NCBI RefSeq assembly: GCF_013408925.1 | Contig: NZ_JACCAB010000001.1 | Coordinates: 62,001-126,000, forward strand | DNA from: Pedococcus badiiscoriae | Lineage (GTDB): Bacteria > Actinomycetota > Actinomycetes > Actinomycetales > Dermatophilaceae | Direction: 5' to 3' | Length of the DNA: 64,000 bases | In this document: one piece after another, positions 34,204 to 42,800 of the stretch | Layout of the letters: each line of letters opens with the position of its first letter | How positions within the stretch are numbered: position 1 is the stretch's first letter | The notes under the pieces: generated by a model | Seen by the model: the letters and a program-made list of their open reading frames with translations, nothing else | What the model was told of the DNA's origin: nothing | Databases searched by the model: none | Program-made: the position numbers and the translations under genes

Positions 34204-35336
34204 TCCGACGAGGCGCGCTGGGTCGCGGCCGCCCACCGGTCCAGCTGGGCCGCGGCCTCGCCGGAGTCCAAGGTGGCCTCGGCCCGGTCCATGCCGGCCC
34301 GCACGGCAGCCGCGAAGGCCGCGTCGGAGTCCGCGTGCCCGACCCTGCCGCCAGCCCCGCCCGCCGTGCCGTCCGTGCCCACGAGGTCGGGTCGCGCCAG
34401 CGCCAGCGCCATCCCGGCGTTGAGCACCACGGCGTCGCGCACGGCTCCTCGCTGCCCGGCGAACAGGTCTCGCGCCACCTGGGCGTTGTGCGCCGCGTCG
34501 GCGCCGCGCAGGGCCTCCACCGGCTGGCGCTGGAGGCCGACGTCGAGCGGGTCGAGGACCCGCTGCGTGACTTCCCCACCGCTGACCCACCACACCGTCG
34601 ACGTGGTGCTCAGGGTGAGCTCGTCGAGTCCGTCGTCACCCCGGAAGACCACGGCGTCCTTGCCGCGCCCGGCGAAGACTCCCGCCATCAGCGGGGCCAC
34701 CCGCGGGTCGGCGACACCGACCACGGCATACGTCGGCTGGGCGGGGTTGGTGAGCGGCCCCAGGACGTTGAACGCGGTCCCGACACCCAGGCCGCTGCGC
34801 GCGACGGCGGCGTGCCGCATGGCGGGGTGGAAGGCCTGGGCGAAGCAGAAGGTGATGCCCGCCTCTGCCGCCACCTCGGCGACACGCTGCGGGCTCAGGG
34901 TGAGGTTGACGCCGAGCGCCTCGAGCACGTCCGCCGAGCCGGACGCGGACGACGCGGCCCGGTTCCCGTGCTTGACGACCCGGATGCCGCTGGCCGCGAT
35001 GATGACCGAGGCCATCGTCGAGATGTTGACCGTGTTGGAGCGGTCGGCCCCCGTGCCGACGATGTCCAGGCTCGGCCCGGGCACCTCGATGCGGTTGGCG
35101 TGCGCCAGCATGACGTCGGCCAGGCCGCGAAGCTCCTCGACGGTCTCGCCCTTGGCGCGCAGCGCAACGAGGAACCCGGCCACCTGGACGGGCGACGCCT
35201 CACCCCGCATGACCTGGTCCATCGCCCAGGCTGCCTGCTCGGTCGAGAGGTGGTGCCCGGCGATCAGCAGGGTGAGCAGGTCCGGCCAGGTGGGGGCAGC
35301 AGACTCGGTGGGGCCAGCAGACTCGGTGGCGCCCAT
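34200..35336 (-). CDS. trpD: Anthranilate phosphoribosyltransferase
   Basis: 378 aa. Transfers ribose 5-phosphate from PRPP to anthranilate, step two of tryptophan synthesis. [20 protein letters not shown] is the PRPP-binding signature, [20 protein letters not shown] the anthranilate pocket, and [12 protein letters not shown] and [11 protein letters not shown] are conserved. ATG at 35336 begins five bases after the stop of the receiver-like gene, so they are co-transcribed. The first residues include a duplicated TESA segment from an 18-base repeat at 35297-35329. The rest of the trp genes are not in the window. Confidence 0.95.
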   Translation of the reverse strand: MGATESAGPTESAAPTWPDLLTLLIAGHHLSTEQAAWAMDQVMRGEASPVQVAGFLVALRAKGETVEELRGLADVMLAHANRIEVPGPSLDIVGTGADRSNTVNISTMASVIIAASGIRVVKHGNRAASSASGSADVLEALGVNLTLSPQRVAEVAAEAGITFCFAQAFHPAMRHAAVARSGLGVGTAFNVLGPLTNPAQPTYAVVGVADPRVAPLMAGVFAGRGKDAVVFRGDDGLDELTLSTTSTVWWVSGGEVTQRVLDPLDVGLQRQPVEALRGADAAHNAQVARDLFAGQRGAVRDAVVLNAGMALALARPDLVGTDGTAGGAGGRVGHADSDAAFAAAVRAGMDRAEATLDSGEAAAQLDRWAAATQRASSD

Positions 35337-35341
35337 CCCGG

Positions 35342-35806
35342 TCAGGAGGCGCTGGGGCGAGCGAGGCGACCCAGCTCGGCCACGGCGGCAGCCAGCGCGA
35401 TCGGGTCGAGCGGGTGCGGAACCGCCAGGTCGGCGAGGGACCACGTCGCGAGCCAGCCGTCCTGCGGTCGGCCGGTGAGGACCAGGACCGGCGGGCAGTC
35501 GAAGATCTCACTCTTCAGCTGGCGGCACAGGCCCAGGCCACCCAGGGGCGCGGCCTCGCCGTCGAGGATGAGGACGTCGAAACGGGAGTTCTCCACGGCT
35601 TCGACCACGGCAGCAGCCGTGGCGCACTCACGCCACGACACGACCTCCACGTCCCGTGCCGGACGACGTCCCACGTTGACCCGCACGGCGTCGCGCGTGG
35701 TCTTGTCGTCGCTGTACAGCAGCACCGAGATCTGGTGGGGCGTGGACCTCGACGTCGACCCGGACGAGGTCGGGGCGGCGGCGGCGGTCGCGTGCGAAGC
35801 GGTCAT
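35342..35806 (-). CDS. Receiver-domain-like protein (pseudo-receiver)
   Basis: 154 aa. After about 25 Ala/Ser/Thr-rich residues a single domain of response-regulator fold is seen: [14 protein letters not shown] (acidic pair), [16 protein letters not shown] (phosphorylation-like Asp), [11 protein letters not shown] (conserved Thr). The strand-5 lysine (usual KPLD) reads VPHPLDP, so His replaces Lys and phospho-signalling is doubtful. No output domain and no kinase gene adjacent. ATG at 35806 follows TAGCAT by seven bases. It precedes trpD in one transcript and is divergent from ctaE. Confidence 0.78.
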   Translation of the reverse strand: MTASHATAAAAPTSSGSTSRSTPHQISVLLYSDDKTTRDAVRVNVGRRPARDVEVVSWRECATAAAVVEAVENSRFDVLILDGEAAPLGGLGLCRQLKSEIFDCPPVLVLTGRPQDGWLATWSLADLAVPHPLDPIALAAAVAELGRLARPSAS

Positions 35807-35813
35807 GTCGCAG

Positions 35814-35819
35814 ATGCTA
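35814..35819 (-). promoter_or_regulatory. -10 box for the receiver-like gene and trpD
   Basis: TAGCAT on the minus strand, seven bases before the ATG at 35806. Confidence 0.5.
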
Positions 35820-35889
35820 CCGGTGCGCCGTTTCGGGACGCCCACGCACCCGTCGGGGGGGCGACGGTGTGCCGCGCTTCGAATGTGGC

Positions 35890-35895
35890 TAATCT
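35890..35895 (+). promoter_or_regulatory. -10 box for ctaE-qcrCAB
   Basis: TAATCT seven bases before the GTG at 35903; the leaderless start decides the N-terminus of ctaE. Confidence 0.55.
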
Positions 35896-35902
35896 GGCGC
35901 CT

Positions 35903-36568
35903 GTGGCGACAGCATCCCCAGTGACCTCAGAACCCGCTCGCTCGGCCGGCACCATTCCCGGCCACGGCCCGGTGTCCCGACCGAACATGGTCTCGGTGGG
36001 CACCATCGTCTGGCTCGCCAGCGAGCTGATGTTCTTCGCGGGCCTGTTCGCGATGTACTTCACGATCCGCTCGGTCGAGTCGGAGCTGTGGAAGACGTCC
36101 ACCGAGAAGCTCAACGTGCCGTTCGCCTCGATCAACACCCTGGTGCTGGTCACCTCGTCGGTGTGGTGCCAGCTCGGCGTCCACGCTGCCGAGCACGGCA
36201 AGCCGCACCGGGCCGGCGCGAGCCTGCTGTCCGTCGCCAGCTGGGGCATGCGCGAGTGGTACGTCCTGACCTACATCTTCGGCGCGGTCTTCGTGTCCGG
36301 CCAGGTGCTGGAGTACTCCCAGCTCGTCCACGAGGGCATCACCCTGTCCTCCACCCCCTACGGCTCGGTCTTCTACCTGACGACCGGCTTCCACGCGCTG
36401 CACGTCACCGGCGGCCTGCTGGCCTTCCTGCTGATCATCGGCCGCACCTTCACGACCCGTCACTACAGCCACGCCCAGGCGGCTGGCGCCGTGGTGACGT
36501 CCTACTACTGGCACTTCGTCGACGTCGTGTGGATCGCGCTGTTCGCGACGATCTACCTGCTCAAGTGA
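35903..36568 (+). CDS. ctaE: Cytochrome c oxidase subunit III
   Basis: 221 aa. Subunit of the aa3 oxidase that forms a supercomplex with bcc in actinobacteria. About five helices; [18 protein letters not shown] is the first, then [19 protein letters not shown] with the conserved His, and [20 protein letters not shown] as the last, a strong signature of subunit III. GTG at 35903 is preferred because of the -10 box; the upstream reading to 35414 is antisense to the receiver-like gene. It leads the ctaE-qcrC-qcrA-qcrB operon. Confidence 0.95.
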   Translation: MATASPVTSEPARSAGTIPGHGPVSRPNMVSVGTIVWLASELMFFAGLFAMYFTIRSVESELWKTSTEKLNVPFASINTLVLVTSSVWCQLGVHAAEHGKPHRAGASLLSVASWGMREWYVLTYIFGAVFVSGQVLEYSQLVHEGITLSSTPYGSVFYLTTGFHALHVTGGLLAFLLIIGRTFTTRHYSHAQAAGAVVTSYYWHFVDVVWIALFATIYLLK

Positions 36569-36623
36569 GCAGCACGATGTCCGCCCAGCCCGCCCTGCCC
36601 ACCACCATCGACAGGACCGCACT

Positions 36624-37406
36624 GTGAACGCCTTGGCCGCCCGCCGCCGACACCCGGCCGCGATCGCCCTGCTGTTGCTCCTCGGGCTGATCCTCACCGG
36701 AGTCGCCTACGCCGCCTTCGCGCCCAAGCAGGCCGACGCCGCCAGCACCGCGGCCAGCTCTGCCCAGGAGGGCAGGAAGCTCTTCCTCGCCAACTGCGCG
36801 ACCTGCCACGGCCTGCAGGCCCAGGGCACCAAGGCGGGGCCTGCGCTTCCGGGCGTGGGCGCGGCTGCCGTGGACTTCCAGATGGGCACGGGCCGTATGC
36901 CGCTGGCTGCCCCCAACGTCCAGGCTCCCCGTGGGCCGGTCCGGTTCTCGCAGGACCAGATCTCCTCCGTCGCCGCATACATCGCATCGCTGGCACCCGG
37001 CCCGGCCGTCCCCGACGCCCAGTACTCCAGTGGTGAGGGCGGCAACGTCGCCCTGGGCGCCGAGCTGTTCCGCGTCAACTGCGCCATGTGCCACAACTTC
37101 GCCGGCTCCGGCGGCGCCCTGACCAGGGGCAAGTACGCCCCGAGCCTGCGCAACATCAAGGGCAAGCACATCTACGAGGCCATGGCCACCGGGCCCGAGT
37201 CGATGCCCGTCTTCAGCGACGACAACATCTCCCCCTCGGCGAAGAACGACATCGTCGCCTACCTCCACGCGGTCGACAAGCAGAAGAACGTCGGCGGCTT
37301 GGCCCTGGGCAACCTCGGCCCGGTGTCCGAGGGGCTGTTCGTCTGGATCTTCGGCCTGGGCATCATGGTCGCCTTCGCCGTCTGGCTCGGCAGGAAGGCC
37401 GCCTGA
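36624..37406 (+). CDS. qcrC: Diheme cytochrome c of the bcc complex
   Basis: 260 aa. N-terminal membrane anchor (AIALLLLLGLILTGVAYAAF) faces two cytochrome c domains outside: heme motifs CATCH at residues 58-62 and CAMCH at about 153-157, with axial Met in later loops (GRMPL, SMPVF). A C-terminal helix (VWIFGLGIMVAFAVWLG) anchors the other end. Passes electrons from the Rieske protein to the aa3 CuA site without a soluble cytochrome. Uses GTG at 36624; the spacing of 55 bases from ctaE fits co-transcription. Confidence 0.96.
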   Translation: MNALAARRRHPAAIALLLLLGLILTGVAYAAFAPKQADAASTAASSAQEGRKLFLANCATCHGLQAQGTKAGPALPGVGAAAVDFQMGTGRMPLAAPNVQAPRGPVRFSQDQISSVAAYIASLAPGPAVPDAQYSSGEGGNVALGAELFRVNCAMCHNFAGSGGALTRGKYAPSLRNIKGKHIYEAMATGPESMPVFSDDNISPSAKNDIVAYLHAVDKQKNVGGLALGNLGPVSEGLFVWIFGLGIMVAFAVWLGRKAA

Positions 37407-37491
37407 TGGGTCGGTCACACCCGCTGGTCCAGACCGGCCTGCGGAGAGACACTGGAACTGACCACCGCGACTCGACAGGATCGACGACACG

Positions 37492-38613
37492 ATGAGCGAA
37501 TACGACACGCCGCACGGCGCGGTCGTCGGCACGAGCGACACCCACGGTGCCTCGCAGGGCGATGGACACGGCTACGGCTCCACCGCCGTCCGGCTGGACC
37601 AGGGCCACATCGAGGGCACGGGCGGCCTTCCGGCGCGCTTCCAGAACCCCGGCCTGCCGCCGCACGTCCCGCGGATGGCCGACCTCGACGAACGGGCGGC
37701 CAAGCGGGCCGAGAAGCAGGTCGCGGCCCTCTTCGGTCTCTCGAGCCTGGGGACGGTGCTGTTCATCGTCGCCTACTTCGCGATCGACCCCGAGCAGTCG
37801 GGGTTCATCCCCGGCATCGGCAACGCCAGCATCTACAACGTCGTCCTCGGCATCTGCATGGCGTTGGCACTGCTCGGCTGTGGCGTCGGCGCAGTGCACT
37901 GGGCCAAGACCCTGATGCCCGACACCGAGTCGGTCGAGGAGCGCCACCCCCAGCGGGCCAAGGACGAGGACCGTCAGCGAGTCGTCGCCGGGCTCATGGA
38001 GGGCGGCGAGAAGGCCCAGCTCGGCCGTCGCCCGCTCATCAAGTTCTCGCTGCTCGGCGCCCTCGCACTGCCGCCGCTGGCGATCATCCTGCCCCTCATC
38101 GGTGGCCTCGGGCCGCTGCCCAAGGACCAGCTCTCCACCACGATGTGGAAGAAGGGCGACCGCCTGGTCCGCGACCCGGAGCGCACCCCGATCCGGGCCG
38201 ACCAGGTGACGATCGGCTCGGTCTTCCACGTGCTGCCCGAGTCGATCAAGGACTCCCAGCACGTGCTCGAGGACAAGGCGAAGGCTGCCGTGCTGCTGAT
38301 GCGCCTCAACCCCGAGGACATCAAGCCCCAGAAGGAGCGCGACTGGGGTCACGACGGCATCGTCGCCTACTCCAAGATCTGCACGCACGTCGGTTGCCCC
38401 GTGGGCCTGTACGAGCAGCAGACGCACCACCTGCTCTGTCCCTGCCACCAGTCGACGTTCGACGTCACGCAGGACTGCAAGGTCATCTTCGGGCCGGCCC
38501 ACCGTCCGTTGCCCCAGCTGAAGATCACCGTTGACTCGCAGGGTTACCTGATCGCCGACGCCCCGTTCCGTGAGGCCGTCGGTCCGAGCTTCTGGGAGCG
38601 TGGTTCCGCATGA
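37492..38613 (+). CDS. qcrA: Rieske iron-sulfur subunit of the bcc complex
   Basis: 373 aa. The actinobacterial type with a long hydrophilic start (residues 1-80), three predicted helices (about 82, 118 and 178) and a C-terminal [2Fe-2S] domain. CTHVGC at 297-302 and CPCHQS at 316-321 supply the two Cys and two His ligands and the disulphide. DVTQDCKVIFGPAHRPLPQL follows as in the family. Accepts electrons from menaquinol. The stop overlaps the qcrB start by four bases (ATGA). Confidence 0.96.
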   Translation: MSEYDTPHGAVVGTSDTHGASQGDGHGYGSTAVRLDQGHIEGTGGLPARFQNPGLPPHVPRMADLDERAAKRAEKQVAALFGLSSLGTVLFIVAYFAIDPEQSGFIPGIGNASIYNVVLGICMALALLGCGVGAVHWAKTLMPDTESVEERHPQRAKDEDRQRVVAGLMEGGEKAQLGRRPLIKFSLLGALALPPLAIILPLIGGLGPLPKDQLSTTMWKKGDRLVRDPERTPIRADQVTIGSVFHVLPESIKDSQHVLEDKAKAAVLLMRLNPEDIKPQKERDWGHDGIVAYSKICTHVGCPVGLYEQQTHHLLCPCHQSTFDVTQDCKVIFGPAHRPLPQLKITVDSQGYLIADAPFREAVGPSFWERGSA

Positions 38614-40388
38614 GCACCGAGCAGCGCACCGCCAACGGCGACCCGATCGGTCGCCTGCGCAGGGACGACGTCCAGCCCGAGCCGCCCACCAGCCCCGCCC
38701 TGAAGGCCGTCGGCGGCGTGGCCGGCTGGCTCGACGACCGCACCGGAGCGGCCAAGCCGGTCGGCTACCTCATGAAGAAGGTCTTCCCCGACCACTGGTC
38801 CTTCATGCTCGGCGAAGTCGCCATGTACTCCATGATCATCTGCCTGCTCTCGGGCACCTTCCTCACCTTCTGGTTCGTCCCCAGCGCGGGTCAGGTCGTC
38901 TACGACGGCTCCTACCTGCCGCTGCGTGGCATCACCATGTCCGAGGCGTTCCGCTCGACGGTCGACATCTCGTTCGACATCCGCGGTGGCCTGCTGATCC
39001 GGCAGATCCACCACTGGGCCGCGCTGATGTTCATCGTCGCGCTGTCGGTGCACATGCTCCGGGTGTTCTTCACCGGCGCCTTCCGCAAGCCCCGTGAGAT
39101 CAACTGGGTGATCGGCTGCATCCTGTCGATGCTGGCCCTGGTCGAGGGCTTCGCCGGCTACTCCCTGCCCGACGACCTGCTCTCCGGCACCGGCCTGCGC
39201 GCGGCCGAGGGCTTCATGCGCTCGGTCCCGGTGCTCGGGTCCTACCTGTCCTTCGCGTTGTTCGACGGGCCGTTCCCGGGCGAGGCGATCATCCCCCGCC
39301 TGTTCTCGATCCACGTGCTGCTCCTGCCCGCCATCCTGGTCGGGCTGTTCACGGCCCACATCGGGCTGGTGTTCGTGCACAAGCACACCCAGTTCCCCGG
39401 ACCGGGCCGCACCAACGACAACGTGGTCGGCTTCCCGGTCATGCCGGTGTATGCCGCAAAGGCCGGTGGCTTCTTCTTCATCGTCTTCGGCGTCATCGCG
39501 CTGATCTCCGGCCTGGTCACGATCAACCCGATCTGGGCCTACGGTCCCTACGACCCGTCCCCGGTCACCGCCGGTTCCCAGCCCGACTGGTACATGGGCT
39601 TCGCTGACGGCGCGCTGCGCCTGCTGCCCGGCTGGCTGGAGTTCACGGCGTTCGGGTTCACCTTCTCGTTCAACGTCATGATCGGCGCCATCCTGCTGAT
39701 CCCCGTGATGTACGGGTTGATGGCCGTCTACCCGTTCCTCGAGAAGTGGGCGACCGGCGACGACCGCGAGCACCACCTGCTCGACCGGCCGCGCAACAAC
39801 CCGACCCGCACGGGCCTGGGCATGGCCGGCCTGACGGCATACGGCGTGCTCATGTTCGCCGCGGGCAACGACCTGATGGCGATCAAGCTGCACCTGTCGA
39901 TCAACGACATCACGCACATCCTGCGGGCGGCCTTCTTCATCGCGCCGCCGATCGCCTTCTGGGTCACCAAGCGGATCTGCCTGTCGCTGCAGCGCAAGGA
40001 CCGCGACCTGGTCCTGCACGGCCGCGAGACGGGACGCATCGTGCGCACGGCGGACGGCAGGTTCTTCGAACAGCACGAGCCGCTCGACGAGTACACCCTC
40101 TGGAACCTCGTCCAGCACGACGACCACGAGGTCCTGCAGATCGAGGCGGCCACCGATGCCCATGGTGTCGCGTCCCCGACCGCGCGCAAGGACAAGATCC
40201 GGGCGGCGCTGTCCCGGTTCTACTTCTCCGACACCATCAACCCGGTGACCCCGGCCGAGCTGGCCGCGGCGCACCACGACGGTCACGGCCACGAGGCGAT
40301 CGAGGCCGCCCCGCAGGGCGAGCTGAGTGCCGATGGGTCCCGTCCGGCTCTCGAGAGCGCCCGCAGGGAGCCCCCGAAGCGTCCCTGA
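38610..40388 (+). CDS. qcrB: Cytochrome b subunit of the bcc complex
   Basis: 592 aa. About eight to nine helices. The heme-ligand His pairs lie in IHHWAALMFIVALSVHMLRV and FSIHVLLLPAILVGLFTAHI. PDDLLSGTGLR and GPYDPSPVTAGSQPDWYMG are the quinol-site regions. The C-terminal soluble extension of about 160 residues has His/Glu-rich stretches, typical of actinobacteria. Oxidises menaquinol and moves charge across the membrane. It is the known target class of Q203-like inhibitors in mycobacteria. Start fixed by ATGA overlap with qcrA. Confidence 0.97.
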   Translation: MSTEQRTANGDPIGRLRRDDVQPEPPTSPALKAVGGVAGWLDDRTGAAKPVGYLMKKVFPDHWSFMLGEVAMYSMIICLLSGTFLTFWFVPSAGQVVYDGSYLPLRGITMSEAFRSTVDISFDIRGGLLIRQIHHWAALMFIVALSVHMLRVFFTGAFRKPREINWVIGCILSMLALVEGFAGYSLPDDLLSGTGLRAAEGFMRSVPVLGSYLSFALFDGPFPGEAIIPRLFSIHVLLLPAILVGLFTAHIGLVFVHKHTQFPGPGRTNDNVVGFPVMPVYAAKAGGFFFIVFGVIALISGLVTINPIWAYGPYDPSPVTAGSQPDWYMGFADGALRLLPGWLEFTAFGFTFSFNVMIGAILLIPVMYGLMAVYPFLEKWATGDDREHHLLDRPRNNPTRTGLGMAGLTAYGVLMFAAGNDLMAIKLHLSINDITHILRAAFFIAPPIAFWVTKRICLSLQRKDRDLVLHGRETGRIVRTADGRFFEQHEPLDEYTLWNLVQHDDHEVLQIEAATDAHGVASPTARKDKIRAALSRFYFSDTINPVTPAELAAAHHDGHGHEAIEAAPQGELSADGSRPALESARREPPKRP

Positions 40389-40412
40389 GTCCTCCAGTGG
40401 CAGGCTGGCCCC

Positions 40413-40763
40413 GTGGTCGAGATGGGGTCAGCCGAGTTCGAGGAGGCTGTCGGTGACGCCCTGGACGCGGTGCCCCCGGAGCTGATGCGGCTGCTCGACA
40501 ACGTCGTCTTCTTCGTCGAGGACGAGCCGCCGGAGGGCGACCCCGACCTCCTGGGTGTCTACGAGGGCACCCCGATCACGGACCGGGGCGACGGCTGGGC
40601 AGGCGCCTTGCCGGACCGGATCACGATCTTCCGGGGGCCGTTGACCCGCCTGTGCGACGACCGCGGCGACCTCCTCGAGGAGATCGCCGTGACCGTGGTG
40701 CATGAGATCGCCCACCACTTCGGGATCGACGACTCGAGGTTGCACGACCTCGGCTGGGGCTGA
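40413..40763 (+). CDS. Minimal metallopeptidase family protein
   Basis: 116-aa zincin-like protein. VVHEIAHHFGIDDSRLHDLG ends it: HExxH with a third ligand Asp in HFGIDD, the signature of the small actinobacterial metallopeptidase (DUF1025) group. The N-terminal FEEAVGDALDAVPPELMRLL is the usual first helix. No signal peptide. Proteolytic activity for this group is not well established. GTG at 40413 has a CAGGCT box six bases before; ATG at 40422 is an alternative. It follows qcrB by 24 bases, so read-through is also possible. Confidence 0.85.
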   Translation: MVEMGSAEFEEAVGDALDAVPPELMRLLDNVVFFVEDEPPEGDPDLLGVYEGTPITDRGDGWAGALPDRITIFRGPLTRLCDDRGDLLEEIAVTVVHEIAHHFGIDDSRLHDLGWG

Positions 40764-40777
40764 GCGGGAAATGCGAG

Positions 40778-40826
40778 CCAGTGGGTCCCGGTCCCGGTGG
40801 GCCGGGGTTGCCCGGTGGTCCACTGG
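40778..40826. terminator. Inverted repeat between convergent genes
   Basis: CCAGTGG at 40778-40784 pairs with CCACTGG at 40820-40826, enclosing a GC-rich interior that can fold further. It lies between the metallopeptidase and L,D-transpeptidase genes, which end here from opposite sides; a bidirectional terminator is likely but not certain. Confidence 0.4.
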
Positions 40827-40840
40827 GGGGCTCCAGCCGG

Positions 40841-42073
40841 TCAGGCGAGGGCGCTCTGCGCCTTCCAGGCGGCGAACGAGTACTGCCAGACGCCGATGCC
40901 CTCGGCGGGCTGGAACTGCCTGGACGAGCCCGTGAACTTCACGACGTCGCCGGCCTTGGAGTTGGCGTACATCCAGGCCGCGTTGGCGGGCGACATGTTC
41001 ACGCAGCCATGGCTGACGTTGGCGTTGCCCTGAGATCCGACCGACCACGGCGCCGAGTGGAGGTACTCCCCCGTCCACGTCACCCGCATGGCCGACTGGG
41101 TGGTGATCTTGTAGTAGCCGGGCTGGCCCTTCTTGATGCCGATGGTCGTGGAGTCCATCACGACGGTGCCCTCCTTGCGGATGATCACCTTGATGCCCGA
41201 GCGCGTCTCTGTCTTGGGACCGGGGCGTCCGGCGCTGATCGGGATGGTGTTGATGACCACGCCGCCACGCGTCACGGTCATCATGTGGCGCTGGATGTCG
41301 ACGGTGGAGATCATCGAGGAGCCGATGGTGAAGCTGGCGGAGTCGTCGTTGGCGACCCACTTGCCGTCGCCGGTCTGCACACCCGTCAGCGGAGCACTGA
41401 CGGACACCTTCGTGCCGGGCAGCCAGTAGTTCATGGGGCGCCACATCAGCTGCCGGTTGTCCAGCCAGCCCCAGGCGCCGACCTGCTTGGGTGAGGTGGT
41501 GACCTTGACGAGCTTCTCGATCTGACCGCGCAGGGCCTTGGTGGCGACGGGCGAGTCGAACTGGATGCTCACCGGCATACCGACACCGACGGTCGCGCCG
41601 GCGTTGAGGATCCCGTAGGTGGCGATGACCTTGGGCTTGAGCGTGGTGAACGTGGAGGTCGTCGTCGACGGCGAGCCATCGGGACCGGTCGCCTGCGCCG
41701 TGACGGTGTATGCCGCGCTGGGCGCCAGACGCGCGCTGGAGGTCCAGGAGCCGTCACTGCCCAGGGCACCGGGGACCTGGTGCCCCGCGGTGTCGGTCAC
41801 GGAGACCTGACGCAGGGTGCCCGTGGTGGCCTTGACCACGACGGGCTCGGTCGGCAGGACGTTGCTGGCGTCCCGGGCGGGGCTGATGCTCAGCGAGGCG
41901 GGAGTGGCCGTCGCCGACGGGGAGGACGAGCTGCTGCTCGAGTGGGCCGCGACGTTGCCGGTCGACGGGCTGTGCACGGCGCCCGAGCACCCCGCCAGCA
42001 CGGTCACCGCTGCCACTGCGGCCGCGGCTACGGCCGTGCCCAGTCGTCGTGACCCTTGCGTCCTACCCACCAC
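40841..42073 (-). CDS. L,D-transpeptidase lipoprotein (YkuD family)
   Basis: 410 aa. Signal peptide with lipobox VTVLAGC (Cys29), a Ser-rich linker (about 45-52), one or two Ig-like domains (residues 57-260) and a C-terminal YkuD domain. NVSHGCVNMSPANAAWMY carries the catalytic SHGC Cys and His. It makes 3-3 crosslinks in peptidoglycan outside the membrane, in the same group as mycobacterial LdtMt enzymes. GTG at 42073 is a few bases after AGGAGC. It is convergent with the qcr block and is followed upstream by a 322-base gap. Confidence 0.93.
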   Translation of the reverse strand: MVGRTQGSRRLGTAVAAAAVAAVTVLAGCSGAVHSPSTGNVAAHSSSSSSSPSATATPASLSISPARDASNVLPTEPVVVKATTGTLRQVSVTDTAGHQVPGALGSDGSWTSSARLAPSAAYTVTAQATGPDGSPSTTTSTFTTLKPKVIATYGILNAGATVGVGMPVSIQFDSPVATKALRGQIEKLVKVTTSPKQVGAWGWLDNRQLMWRPMNYWLPGTKVSVSAPLTGVQTGDGKWVANDDSASFTIGSSMISTVDIQRHMMTVTRGGVVINTIPISAGRPGPKTETRSGIKVIIRKEGTVVMDSTTIGIKKGQPGYYKITTQSAMRVTWTGEYLHSAPWSVGSQGNANVSHGCVNMSPANAAWMYANSKAGDVVKFTGSSRQFQPAEGIGVWQYSFAAWKAQSALA

Positions 42074-42395
42074 GTGTGTGCTCCTGTGCTCCGCGCCACC
42101 GTGGCGCCCTGTGCGTGACTTGTGTCGTGTGCGGCTGGACCCGCCGGACGGCGTCCGACGGTGCCCTCACCCGAGCAGACGCCGGGCAGCCCTCATTGGT
42201 TGGCTATGCAACTGTGTGGCCGGGCGATCACGATTCGGCGCCAAGCCCCCTGGAGCCGAGCCCCCTGGAAACGGCCCGCCCCTGCGCGGACCTGATGGCA
42301 GTCTACCTGCTCCATCAGGGTGCCCTTGCACGGCGAAGCGCCGGGCGCGCCACCGCAGAGGGTGAGCACGCCCGGACGACCTGTCGCGGGGGCTG
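42074..42395. other. 322-base intergenic region without a gene
   Basis: Between the L,D-transpeptidase start and the ctaF stop. It holds a hairpin CCTGATGG...CCATCAGG (about 42291-42319, 13-base loop) that may end the cta transcript, and a short direct repeat GAGCCCCCTGGA-like (about 42243-42270). It must also hold the promoter of the transpeptidase gene. I see no RNA gene, no c-di-AMP riboswitch core and no credible ORF. Confidence 0.5.
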
Positions 42396-42797
42396 TCAGA
42401 TGGCGTGCGGGCCCTTGAAGTACTCGAAGGTCCAGCCCACCAGGGCGACGACCCCGAAGGCCGCACCGATGATGAACAGCCACCAGCCGATCGCGAGCCC
42501 GAGGAAGCACACGGCGGCGGCGCCGGCGAGCGGCAGCGGCCACCAGGAGTGCGGGCTGAAGAAGCCGTACTCGCCCTCCTGCTCGGCGATCTCACCGCTC
42601 GGGTTGTCCTCGGGACGCTCCGGCAGGCGTCGCGCCGTCGCCCAGAGGTAGAAGGCGATCATGGCGCCCAGGCCGGCGGACAGGAACAGCCCGGCCGGGC
42701 CGACCGGCTCGCGCCAGTGCGTGAAGATGCCGTAGATGAGCCCGACGGGGGCGAAGAAGGCAGCCAGGATGACGAACAGCTTGTACTCGATCTTCAC
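42396..42797 (-). CDS. ctaF: Cytochrome c oxidase subunit 4 (actinobacterial)
   Basis: 133 aa. A small actinobacterial-type subunit IV with four hydrophobic helices: one at residues 6-25, one at 35-54 and a pair between 88 and 125. The start MKIEYKLFVILAAFFAPVGL and the WWPLPLAGAAA segment are typical. It supports assembly of the aa3 oxidase. ATG at 42797 lies three bases after the ctaD stop, so the genes ctaC-ctaD-ctaF form one transcript. Confidence 0.92.
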   Translation of the reverse strand: MKIEYKLFVILAAFFAPVGLIYGIFTHWREPVGPAGLFLSAGLGAMIAFYLWATARRLPERPEDNPSGEIAEQEGEYGFFSPHSWWPLPLAGAAAVCFLGLAIGWWLFIIGAAFGVVALVGWTFEYFKGPHAI

Positions 42798-42800
42798 GGG

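Noticed and set aside
42074..42395. Possible c-di-AMP riboswitch before the L,D-transpeptidase gene
   Set aside because: Such riboswitches do precede some actinobacterial cell-wall hydrolase genes, but the conserved core bases could not be found on the minus strand here; only a simple hairpin near 42291-42319 is seen.
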